Made by a program: the position numbers and the translations under genes | Part shown: positions 23,782 through 34,534 of the stretch, one piece after another | How the letters are laid out: every line of letters begins with the position of its first letter | Position numbering within the stretch: position 1 is the first letter of the stretch | NCBI GenBank assembly: GCA_003260075.1 | Contig: QLIY01000144.1 | Span: 124,001-188,000 of the forward strand | Length of the DNA stretch: 64,000 nt | Reading direction: 5' to 3' | From: Phallusia mammillata | Taxonomy: Eukaryota > Chordata > Ascidiacea > Phlebobranchia > Ascidiidae | Notes under the pieces: model-generated | Databases searched by the model: none | What the model saw: only the letters and a program-made list of their open reading frames with translations | Told to the model about the DNA's origin: nothing

Positions 23782-26210
23782 CGTGCTGTGAAGAAAAAGT
23801 TAGAATAGTAAGAAATAACCATGAGTTTGTAGAATTATGCCTTTCTTACGTAAACATACGAACGTATATTGTTAAGTCAGACGGGTAAAACCTTTGTTTA
23901 TCTCTCGTTTACCCAAGATATCCCAGATGATTTTTACCACCATTATTTAGCCATTCCCCCTAGGTTTGAGAACCTTTGTATAAACTTTCGAAAGAGAAAA
24001 TGATTTGACTAAATTTTTATACACATTTTTTTAAAAAACACTTTTTTATCTTGCTTCAATAGGATTCAGGCAGTTTATGTTAATTTTGTGTGTAATAGAC
24101 TTTCCATAGAATTAGTCGTAGACCTATATATCCTGTGTTAAAAGGTCTGATGGAATTGGTTTTAAAACCTTGCAAAAAAAAATTAAATCAACTTTTGTTT
24201 ATTCTTACCTGAAAAAGACAATCACAAATCCACAGACAAAAGAAACAATCCAAGAAACGACAATAAAAATCTGAAACAACAAACGTTTATTTTTCTAAAA
24301 TTTATATTCGTTCAGTTGATTAGTTTCAATTTCAACACAATTTTTATACAGTTTTCGATTTGGTTTGTGCTGCCTTAAATGTTTTTGAACTTTCAGTTGC
24401 TTAGGTTTTAAAGCAATTTCTCTCAAGCGTTTTGCGTTCATGTCAAATAGGACAAGCATTTTCAACATGTTTAGGATAAAAACTCGTTTAGGATAAAAAG
24501 CCAGACAAAGAAAAAAAATACTACTGGGACCATTAACAATTTTTTGGGCGAAAACATGATTAAACTCACCCTGATTCGAAGCTCCGTAATTTTGTGAAAG
24601 AATGAAGGCCACGTAATCGATGTGAATCGAAACGCCGCGAATCCGGTGATGTGTAAAGCAGTGTTGAACGTCATCCAGTTTGTTATACGCCAACCCAGCT
24701 GCAGAAATAAATATCGTAAAAAGCCGCGCAGAAGGTTGCAAAAATATCTTACTTAGCTTTCTAACGATCAAAAACAAAAATTGTTTGGTTTAGTGCTTTT
24801 CTATAAATTTCGTTGCTCATATTTTTTCGGCTGCAATGTTCCACATATTACATTTGAAAGCTTATTTCTCACAGGGGTTAAATAAAACAGCAAAGTCGTC
24901 GCAAATAATGATAATGACTGTCAGGTTATATATCTATCGTAAATAGTTTCTTTACAAAACAAACACTTTTAATACACAAATTGGAGTCCCTTGGTTTTGA
25001 TTGAGTTTTAGGTTCATTTGGTTTTACCCGATTATTTAACGTTACTGGTTAACAACGTCCACCGGGGGGGGGGGTTTAGGTTCGTTTGGTTTTACCCGAT
25101 TATTTAACGTTACTGGTTAACAACGTCCACCGTTTCATTCCCATATGCCATTTAAGATTAGTCTAGCTGCAACGCGCTAAACCACCAAGAGCTCTTTGCA
25201 CTTTATGTTATGCTCAGAATTTGGTACCTCGAAAATAGGTTTTGTACGTTTTTACCAAGCCAAGAAGTTTCAACTCACTGAAAAAGCACATATTTGAACT
25301 TGTCAATAAATATTTCTGAACATTATTCCTTATTCGAATAAAAAATTATTCTTACCTTGCAGGCGAGTCTCACAGCTTCCTTGTTGTTTATGACGTCACA
25401 ATGAGCCCAAGTATAACAGTAGAGTCGATTGAAACTGACAAGAGCCGAAACCAAATCCGAACAACAAAGACTCAAAATCAGCATGTTGAAAACCGACCTG
25501 CAAAAAGGTAGAGTTGTTTTTAATGTTTAATACGGTAAGCTTTTCGAGCATTTGTAAAAAAAGCCGTTCCTCGGCGGAAATCTTCTTAATTCATTTTTCG
25601 TGAGTAGGTTAGGAAAAAAAAGTTTGAAAAACAAGAGATAAAAAGGCATTCGACTGAAAACAACATTAACACCTTGCGCAGAAATTGTTGTATTTTGGAG
25701 AACAGTGCCGTACAAAATTGTGTCTACTTAAAAAAACATAAATAGTACATTTGTTGTACGAATTCATGATTTATTTTACTGCACCCTATCGCGGACAACT
25801 ATCTCCCTTTAAAAACACAACCTGATCAAAAATATCGAATTTGCCGTTAACTTATAAACACAAACTCACCGGAGTTTTTTGGACCTTGCAATCACCACAA
25901 TCGTTATCACATTTCCAAATACTCCCACAAGTCCAAGTAAAGCCACGAGAATTGCCAAAGCAATCATGGATCCCTCGCCATTAGGAAGTCCGTATTGCCT
26001 GTATGCAAACATAAGTTATTTATACTAGTAACAAAAAAATAAGTAATTATGAAAAACTTCAGAAAAATAAAAACACCTTTCGGTAAGCTTTTTACAAAAC
26101 AAACCGAAAAAGGCGTTTTGGTGACGCTTAGGGCAAAAACAAATTTTACACAGTTGGTAAAACACATGATAAACTTACGAAAATACATGGCTAACGTTGT
26201 TGCACGTCAT
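18385..26210 (-). CDS. GPCR-C: rhodopsin-like (class A) orphan G protein-coupled receptor, complete
   Basis: Nine exons 5' to 3': 26179-26210 (MTCNNVSHVF), 25870-25998 (TM1, GVFGNVITIVVI), 25356-25497 (TM2, LSLCCSD), 24570-24698 (TM3, AAFRF), 24209-24270 (TM4), 23623-23785 (TM5, carrying a 64-base G run), 22961-23077 (TM6, VLGYVPRAG), 22467-22599 (TM7, NPLFYN), 18385-18589 (helix 8 NLRKETKRTL, Cys cluster CRCKSC, stop). Without the G run the protein is about 348 residues. The run plus one extra base (65 in all) is not a multiple of three, so as written the frame breaks. The homopolymer length is not reliable, so I do not call a pseudogene. The last intron is unusually long (18590-22466). Closest to GPCR-B; ligand unknown. 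Confidence 0.9.
18590..22466. repeat. Long last intron of GPCR-C, with a segment present up to three times
   Basis: Bases about 19199-19440 recur at about 20275-20500 and again at about 20558-20780, and 19440-20040 recurs as 20740-21340. The junctions are a G run near 20261 and the single N at 20557. A further short duplication (about 18622-18706 and 18717-18795) flanks a G run near 18707. Parts also match the GPCR-B last intron (8900-9070). The intron may therefore be shorter in the real genome than it appears here. No internal gene was recognised. Confidence 0.7.
20056..20260. mobile_element. hAT-type element, left end only, cut by a G run
   Basis: The stretch begins CAGTGGTTCTTAAACTTTTT and continues with GACCGCGACCCAA, typical of hAT-family termini. 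The opposite end is not visible because the sequence stops at the G run near 20261. Confidence 0.45.
22741..22782 (+). repeat. 42-base G run in a GPCR-C intron
   Basis: A pure G homopolymer in the intron between the TM6 and TM7 exons. I see no duplicated flank here, unlike the short runs. Confidence 0.9.
23717..23780 (+). repeat. 64-base G run inside the TM5 exon of GPCR-C
   Basis: The run interrupts the TM5 exon at the same codon position as the 18-base run in GPCR-B. Exon length without the run and the adjacent base is 98, as in the paralogues. Confidence 0.9.
25020..25135. repeat. Short false-join duplication in a GPCR-C intron
   Basis: About 25010-25062 is repeated at 25074-25130 on the two sides of a G run near 25064. 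It lies in the intron between the TM2 and TM3 exons. Confidence 0.7.
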
Positions 26211-26859
26211 TTGTAGAATCTTTGTATTCCAGTTCAGTGACACCAACGTTGAAGCAAAGCAGTTGACTTTTAGGTTTTTACAAAATTAAGGCTAATTTTC
26301 CACGGTTGATGTTTTCAACCTAAACCTGACTTCTGAAATGACCAAATATGAATCTGTTATTGGTAAACAAAATTTAATTCCTGCACACTCTCTTACTTGA
26401 CTGCACAATGCTAATTGTTTCGTAATAAGGCTCGATAGTTGGTGCATTTGTGGCTCTAATGAGAATGTACACTCCCCAATCCCTGCTTTATTAAAACTCC
26501 TGAACCCGTGTCCGGAGAGCCAAGCCCGAGTTGAATCGTGATGCTACAATCCATAGTAATAAGAAACCTTCATCCTCTTTTCCTGTTTGCATGTAGGCCG
26601 TTTACTGAAACTCACATCAATCAACAATCTGTCTTCACATGAAAGAAACACCAAACCTGTCTTGTGACGGGCATCTTACGGGAAGTGTAAGGCGCCGTGT
26701 TACGTTTCATGTCAAGACCCTTAATGAGTGTGACATTAAAATTTCAGGAACCTGTTGAAACCTGTCATCGAACGAACGCCAATGCACGTCAAAACACGCT
26801 ATCTCTAATTTACGCAACTAAAACATCGTTATAAACTAAACATTACTGTAGACCAGGGG

Positions 26860-26948
<89 letters not shown>

Positions 26949-28526
26949 AAGTGGGTATGCCTTCTCAGTTCTCAGAGGCAGACTCATGCCACATCGGTTT
27001 ACTTTGTTTCTAATCGCCTCTTGGGTTCCAATCAAAACGAAATTGCTTACAAGCCTATACTGCTTGACTAAAACTGAAACCAGTGTGAACCGATGATTGT
27101 AAAAATACAACTGGTTTCCGATGTAAATTACCAAATATGTCGCAATTCAAAACCATATCTGCGATTTCAAACCTAAAATTTAACGGGAAACCATAATTTC
27201 TACATATTTGGTATCCCGCTTTGCGACGAAAAATTTGCGTTCAGACGAAAGCCTTTCTGTCGTACCATTTTCGTCACGCATTATATTATATCACTTGTAG
27301 CATGTTTGATTTTATGCTCTTTAGCTCTGTTAGTGGTGTACATCTGGTAAATGTTTGAAATTTAAGATGGCGTCTAATTCTGTTATGTCGCGGGGGGATT
27401 AAACCAATTAACTTTCCCTTGAGCCCAAACGCTACTTACGCTGGCGTTGTGACATCATATGCGCTTTGATCCTTCAACTTGTGCCGCCTTTCAACCCTCA
27501 TTATTTATTTATTACAAAAATGATTCTGTTTCCATCCCGGGAAATAAAAAACAAAATACTTTCGATTTTAAACGATCTTTCTTTTTCCTTCCGACACAAT
27601 TTGTTTTAAAGCTGATCTGTCCATTCTTTTTTATCAACCAAAAGCACAACGGTTCGTGCAAAAATGACGTAATTTTGTGGGTCTGCACTTAACAGGCGAG
27701 GCGGGACCTTCTGTCAGTCTATCGTCATTATGTGGTCACTATTACTTCTTCCTATGCTGGCGCCTTTCGTGCAACACCGGCGCCTTTCGTGCAACATTTG
27801 AGGAAGCCTACACACGACACGGACTTGAAATGTATCCTATTTGGAAACAAAATTGCCGTTGAAGTTGCAAAAACTTAATTATATTATTAGTTTGCTTTTT
27901 TAAACGTCTGATTATTAAATCAAATATGTCTTTTGTATGTTTGTTCTTAATCAAACGTAACTCGAGACCAATAATTGTAAAGCTGACAGAAGTAAAACGT
28001 TACGCAGATAAGTAACCTAACTTTCTTTGAGGTCTTAAGATTGGTCATAGCAATCAATCTTTGTTTAATTGACGAAAAATCACAAGTACTATCTCGCCAC
28101 GCTATATCTCAGAACTTGTAAAGTTTAGAACTTTAAAAGTGATTACTGATTACTAATTCTTTAAAAATATGACTTTGACCTTATTTCTGCAATCAGCATT
28201 TCTAACCCTAACAATAAAATCAAAACCGTTCACTTCAAAAATTCAAAAATGTACAATCTCAAAACATTTTCATACATGTTCCTTTTACTGTACTATCAAC
28301 AAAACAAGAGTAAATATAACTCTGTACCTCTCCCACACTTTACTATATACCTCTTATGTCAAAGTATAGCCTTTCTTTGTCAACAGAGTAAATCAAAATC
28401 GGTTGCACAACCATTTTGTTCTCGGAAACAATTTTTCATTGATTGTTTCTTAACAATGGGCATTGTTAACAGTTTGCTATTGTTCAAACTTATTCATCAA
28501 CACTGCATTACCATACAACTACAGGC
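26211..28526. other. Upstream region of GPCR-C and spacer, with an 86-base G run
   Basis: Most of 26215-27720 resembles 13840-15720 upstream of GPCR-B, so this is the outer end of the last tandem unit. A pure G run fills 26861-26946. I recognise no exon in 27720-28526; its short open frames have no family features. Confidence 0.6.
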
Positions 28527-28778
28527 TTAAATAGCCTGCTCTTGAGTCATGACGCATACGTAGCAGGTAAAGAAATTAGTGCTAACGGCCAAGGAAGTCG
28601 TAATGGCCTGGATTAGGTTGGCGGAAAGGCTTGACTGATATTGATAGGGCTGTGATGATTTATTTTGACAAGGACGAAGCACTACCATACATTCTACGTT
28701 CTTACAGATTGCCTGGAATTTTTGTTCTTGCAATGACCGGTCTTTAGCAATGATGGTCATGTTGCGAAGGTCTCGCAT
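28527..28778 (-). CDS. Possible orphan terminal exon, unknown protein
   Basis: An open frame of about 83 codons ends at a stop at 28527. It is directly preceded on the minus strand by a good splice acceptor (pyrimidines, then TTACAG, near 28781). It could be the last exon of an unrecognised gene, or chance. I recognise no domain; there is a weakly hydrophobic stretch near the C-terminus (ITTSLAVSTNFFTCYVCV). The acceptor region is duplicated at about 28865-28925 next to GAGGGGG. No upstream partner exon was found. Confidence 0.2.
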   Translation of the reverse strand: MRDLRNMTIIAKDRSLQEQKFQAICKNVECMVVLRPCQNKSSQPYQYQSSLSANLIQAITTSLAVSTNFFTCYVCVMTQEQAI

Positions 28779-29285
28779 GCTGTAATAACCTGTTTTAGGA
28801 CTTCTAACTGCATAACTTCTGCCTTTTTGGTGTTTGTTTTAGTTCTTAGTAACGAGGGGGTAATGTTACGAAGGTCTCGCATGCTGTAATAACCTGTTTT
28901 AGGACTTCTAGCTCAATAACTTCTGCCTTGGTATTTGTTTAAGTTTGAGGACTTAGCTACTGTAGACTTATTGTTTACACTTTGTTTGATATCTAATACA
29001 TCATAAATTTTTCGCATACAATTTAGTTTCGTTTTCTTTCGTGTCTCACAGGTTTTCAATTTAAACTGTTACAAAAGGGCTGGGTTCTTTGAATAACGTT
29101 GAACGTAAAACGAAACGCATTTTCTTTTTCTAATGTGTTCTCCAAAGGTGTAATTTAGTAAAAGTTTGTACATAAAAATATGACGTTATGCCACACAAAT
29201 TACAAAAACAACACAACAAACAGTCATCACAAGCAATTAGCACTGAAATTAGCTCAAAACGTCATTACACTGCATAAGTACGAGC

Positions 29286-31586
29286 TTATTTTTTGCGATA
29301 CACCAGGACTGGCACTTTTGAATGATGCAGAACATAATCGCTCACTGAACCGAGCACAGTACGTCGGATGACCCCCTGACCCCTGGTTCCTATGACAACC
29401 ATATCGACGTCAGACTCTTTTATCATGCTGACGATCGCTTCCCCAGGATTGCCCTGTCGGATTTCAAACTTGAAGTCGCATTGGGCCTGCAAAGGGGAAA
29501 ATATTGGCGATAATTTAGGGCAGAATTATATAGTGGGTGCCGGGTGGGAAATATGACCCAAAACCCAAGGTACAAGCCCCATTCTCTTGGCGTTTTTAGG
29601 ACGCTTGGTTCTGTGCGCTTCGTTTTTTATCTTATTCTACATATAAACTAACAAGTACATGAGCAACTTTTTAAAGATAAGTTTTTTAAATACCACAACT
29701 ATGTTTAAGCCATAGTACAAGGAGCAACTACACTGTTGGCTACAGTAGTATGTACAGTTAAAGACCAATGTTACCTGTCTATATGTAGCTTTCTGTTCAT
29801 ATCTTTCCTTTAGTTCGTTGATTTTCTTTCGGCAAGTTTTTACACTGGCCTGATACTCTTCGATTGGGAAAACGGCTTGTTCTTTAAGATTTAAAAAAAC
29901 TTTTTGTGAACTTATACGAGTGACCTTTAACAACTTCAACCGGGTTTTTTAATGCATTTTGTAAACCTAACCCAAAACGCAGATATGTACTGGGTCTTGT
30001 TATTGATTTCCTAGTGTGGTTGAAGTCATAGTGCTTTGTATTAAAATGTTCGATTTTGCAAAATAAGTTTAAACTGATGATGGGCCTTATAGTTTGATGT
30101 AGTATGTAGTCCTTCCTTTAAGTTAAAATTTTTACTTAATAGGCTTTCATGTCCTATTTTTACACACTGAAGCAAATAAATTTTGGTCTACACTAGGGGA
30201 ATTACCGTAACACACGAATGAAGGAAGTTCCGGTTGATCGCCCACGTGTGCTATGGTCACGTGATTCTGGGCTTGATGCATGCTTTCGAAGTACCCTGAA
30301 AATATCGTGCTAAGCATTGTTATTACGTAACAATAATCGGCCGTCTTTTTTGGCCGGCCTTCTTTATAAAGGCCACTTATCAAATGGCCATGTAAACGGG
30401 CTAATTGTGTTGCTCTATCTGCAATATGATGCAAATGCCGCAAGCAAAAATACGCTTTTTTACGTAAAGGTCTTTAAAACAATAACGTTTTTCTTTTTTA
30501 TAATAGCTTTAATTCTAGATTACTTGCACATCAAATACGTATCGTTTTTCACAAAACAAAATTAAACAAAATCACGTCCTTTTCAAAGCGCACGTAGACG
30601 ATTGGAATGCAAGAAAAGCAATTATGCTTTTTCCAGGCATAGCACACATATGAGATCAATGTCCAATTTACACAACACTGCCTACGTGTTAGACTGACCG
30701 GTTTAGGTTGAATTAGGGCCACTTAATTAATGTCCACCTGTGTCAGAATGTTTGTTGGCGTCAGCCTTTTGTGTGCACAACTAATATTGGCTACGTGAGT
30801 AAACAATTTGTACAGCATTCGTATTGGTATGTCGAAATAATCTGAGTTAGTTCGATTGTGTACTTACTCAGATTGTACTATTGTTTGAGCAAAAACAACG
30901 TTTTAGCTTTAGGAATGAGAAGTAATTGCTTGTTAAACAATTGATATAAAAAGGCCTACCACTAAAAGACTGTAGCTAAAGTTTTTGCCCAATTAGTGCA
31001 AGCGCCCACTTGCAAAATTTAAACCCTCAACCTCTTAAAACTGTATTCTGAGCTAACATTCAAGATGCTTGATAGCATAGCCAAATGCTGTTTGTTATAT
31101 AACGTCCGTTCTAATACTAGTTTTTCCATATGCCCACTGCAGTGTATGCGTTTTTCGTTTTGATTTAGTTTCCAGTTGATACATGTTCAGTTCTTTTACA
31201 CAAATACCTTTATTTTTACTAAAAAGCAAATAATGCAACTAAAAGCGAAACTTTAATTGTTGCGTGCACTTTAGCATGTTGTGTCGATTTCTTCTTTGTA
31301 ATGTATTGCACCAGCAAAATGTTTTGGTTTAGCTTGAAACATATCGATGGGGGGGGGGATTGTGTCGATTTCTTACTTCTTTGTGATGTATTGCACCAGC
31401 AAAATGTTTTGGTTTAGCTTGAAACATATCGATTGACGACAAAACTAACGCTGTAAGTTAAAATTCATCCTACCCAATCGTACTTTCAAAATCTAAAGCA
31501 AATTGCCTCGAACTACGATTACAAAACTTACAATCAAATGCATTTTCAGCACAGGTACTACCATCCACAGCAATTAAAATCTTCAT
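29286..31586 (-). CDS. Universal stress protein (UspA family), 150 residues
   Basis: A small nucleotide-binding protein of the UspA/adenine nucleotide alpha-hydrolase fold, probably cytosolic; UspA relatives bind ATP and help in stress tolerance, but the role here is unknown. Four exons 5' to 3': 31532-31586 (MKILIAVDGSTCAENAFD, the first beta strand and the conserved Asp), 30206-30295 (WYFESMHQAQNHVTIAHV), 29775-29881 (charged helix ERYEQKATYRQ), 29286-29486 (GNPGEAIVSMIKESDVDMVV, then the ATP motif and stop). The signature G-x2-G-x9-G-S is complete: GTRG, nine residues, then GS. The C-terminal VPVLVYRKK is typical. All splice sites are GT/AG and the sum is exactly 151 codons. Full length for the family. 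Confidence 0.95.
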
Positions 31587-32828
31587 GTTTTCTCTTCTGG
31601 TAAGTGCGGCTACGAATAACTGACTGATCCGGGCTGGTACGGGTTTAATAACCTCAGCCGTCGTGTTAAATATTGACAGTGCGTGTAATGTCTTTCTACA
31701 ACGATAAGATTTACCGATATGACATTCCGGCTTTTATCTCTCTAACAAGTTGTACCACACACAAATTGAACAACTTTGTGTAATATAATAGTGACTTTGA
31801 CCGATTTGTGTGCAATTCCTTCGCTGGATTTGTGCCAAAACTTATCTTAGAGGCCGACATTCATGACGTCACTTATGTACCTTTTGTGAATCTGCACCAT
31901 GCCAAATTTGCCAAGGGGCGATTAGCAACTTTTCATGACTTTAAAGCTACCCACAGCAGACCTAAATTTGAGCATCGACAACAATAAATATAATGCACTT
32001 CCATTTTTCATGAAATATATTTGACATGACATTCGTAAATTTGCAACATAAATTTCTGACATCAAAAGTATGAACAACACTTTTATGTTTATGTTAATAT
32101 TGATAATTGCTTGTAATAAAGCCTCAAACAGATTAACTCTAAATATGGAAACAGTTGTACTTGAACAATAACAGTGATCGTCGTTAAGTATGTTGCCTGT
32201 GGGGGGGGGGTCGTCGTGTTAAATATTGACAGTGCGTGTAATGTCTTGCTACAACGATAAGATTTACCGATATGACATTCCGGCGTTTAACTCTATGACA
32301 AGTTGTACCACACACAAATTGAACAACTTTGTGTAATGTAATGGTGACTTTGACCGATTTGTGTGCGATTCCTTTCCTGGTTGTGTACCAAAACTCCTCT
32401 TATGCTATGCTCTGCGTAGAGGCCGAAATTTCGACATCTATGACGTCACTTATGTACGTGCCATTTGTTTACCTTTGTGACGTTCATGTTACGGATTGAC
32501 GTATGCATTATGTGACTAAAGCCTTTTTGTTTCTTTATGCCAAGGGGCGATTAGCAACTCTTCATGACTTTAAAGCTACCCACAGCAGACCTAAATTTGA
32601 GCATCAACAACAATAAATATAATGCACTTAAAATGCATTTTATAACATGAAACATATTTGACATGACATTCGTAAATTTATTTTTGATACTTGACATGAT
32701 ATTCGTAAACATACATATCTGACATCAAAAGTAAGAACAACACTTTTATTTTTATGTTAATATTGATAACCGCTTGTAATAAAGCCCCAAACAGATTAAG
32801 TTGTTTCAAACAAAAATGTCTAGCTTGT
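31587..32828. other. Upstream region of the stress protein gene, with two false-join duplications
   Basis: No exon is recognised. About 31650-32150 is repeated with insertions and deletions at about 32212-32800 after a G run near 32203. Just inside the gene's first intron, about 31276-31348 is repeated at 31358-31432 across a run near 31349. The two long copies differ by small indels, as alleles might. Confidence 0.6.
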
Positions 32829-33154
32829 TTATTCACTCAATGGAGAAATTGTAAGTTGAAATTCCTCTTTTGGTCGGACACTTCCTTTAAATGTGATTTC
32901 TAATGGTGGTTTCTGAAAATTGAAAAACAACATATTTCACCAATGACCAGATGTTATTGAAAAAGAAAAAAAAAAAGAAAAAAAATCTTTTACCTAAAAG
33001 AGTGCATTTAAGTGATTGAAATACACTTACTGGTGTATCTGGACAAATATCAAGTTCAAAGTTAAGCAGAATCTTGGAAATTGCCATTTTCATCTCAATC
33101 ATGGCAAACCTCATTCCAATACAGTTTCGTGGACCAGCTCCAAATGGTTGAAAA
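32829..33154 (-). repeat. Extra copy of the 3' end of P450-1
   Basis: This holds a second last exon (32829-32912, ending SVRPKEEF...SPLSE and stop) and a cut heme exon (33031-33154). It stops at a G run at about 33155. The same region then repeats intact at 33222-33580. The two copies differ by few bases, including the stop codon (TAA against TGA). I treat it as an allelic contig end, not a second gene. Confidence 0.8.
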
Positions 33155-33221
33155 GGGGGGGGGGCATTGATTCTAAGTCAAACAGATTAAGTTGTTTTAA
33201 ACAAAAATGTCCAGATTTTAT

Positions 33222-34151
33222 TCATTCACTCAATGGAGTAATTTTAAGTTGAAATTCCTCTTTTGGTCGGACACTTCCTTTAAATGTGATTTCTAATGGT
33301 GGTTTCTGAAAATTGAAAAACAACATATTTCACCAATGATCAGATCTTATTGAAAAAGAAAAAAAAAAAGAAAAAAAATCTTTTACCTAAAAGAGTGCAT
33401 TTAAGTGATTGAAATACACTTACTGGTGTATCAGGGCAAATATCAAGTTCAAAGTTCAGTAAAATCTTGGAAATTGCCATTTTCATCTCAATCATGGCAA
33501 ACCTCATTCCAATACAGTTTCGTGGACCAGCTCCAAATGGTTGAAAAACTATTGGGTCGATTTTACTCATATCTTCCATTCTAAACCCAAAAATTGCGTG
33601 GAGTAATTAAATAAACAACCAAAACTGATTTAAAAATTAAAACACTGATTATTTTTTAGCATCAAAATCTTAAGGGCACACAATAATAAAACCACAATTT
33701 GCCTGTCTTTAAAACATCAAGATATATCAACCCAGAACTATTTTGTGTTTTTTGTTCTGCTGTTAACTATCAACAACTAAATAAACGTACTTGGAGTTTA
33801 AACTTACCGCTCTGGTTTGAACTTCAAAGGTTCATCCCAGTATTCCTCATCTCTACCAAATCCATAGTTGGGAATGTCAACATGACAACCTGCTGGAATG
33901 GTCACTCCGTTTATAGTGATTTCCTTTTCACAATATCGGGAATTCCTGTAAAAATGTGTGGTTACGTTAATGAACCTACCAGATTGTAACCCTGGAAGTT
34001 TGATTTAGGGCTTAGTTTAAACCAAAAACAACAATAATACAACAAGAAAAATTTCACTTTACCTGACAACAGCAGGGTAGATTGGGGGGGGGGCAACCAA
34101 AAAACAAATACAACAAGAAAAATTTCACTTTACCTGACAACAGCAGGGTAG

Positions 34152-34227
<76 letters not shown>

Positions 34228-34475
34228 CACCCTTAAAAGAAGAATAAATAGGGCATTCAAATATATATATTTTTAAAAAGGACAAAAGTCTTACATGTTT
34301 CTCCACATCTTTTTTAACTTCTTGGCGGGCCCTCTCTTGTGCATCTTCGTAGTTTGCAAGATTGTAGATCACAAACAACATTGTATTTCCAGTGGTCTCA
34401 AATCCAGCCAAAATCATCAGAATACTGTTTCCTACTATTTCATTTCTTGTCAGACCTGAAAATATGTGTTACTGT

Positions 34476-34534
<59 letters not shown>

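Noticed and set aside
22741-34534. G runs as real G-quadruplex regulatory tracts
   Set aside because: All runs face one way, many sit at broken duplications, and one replaces coding bases exactly; an artefact fits better, although the two runs in GPCR exons remain open.
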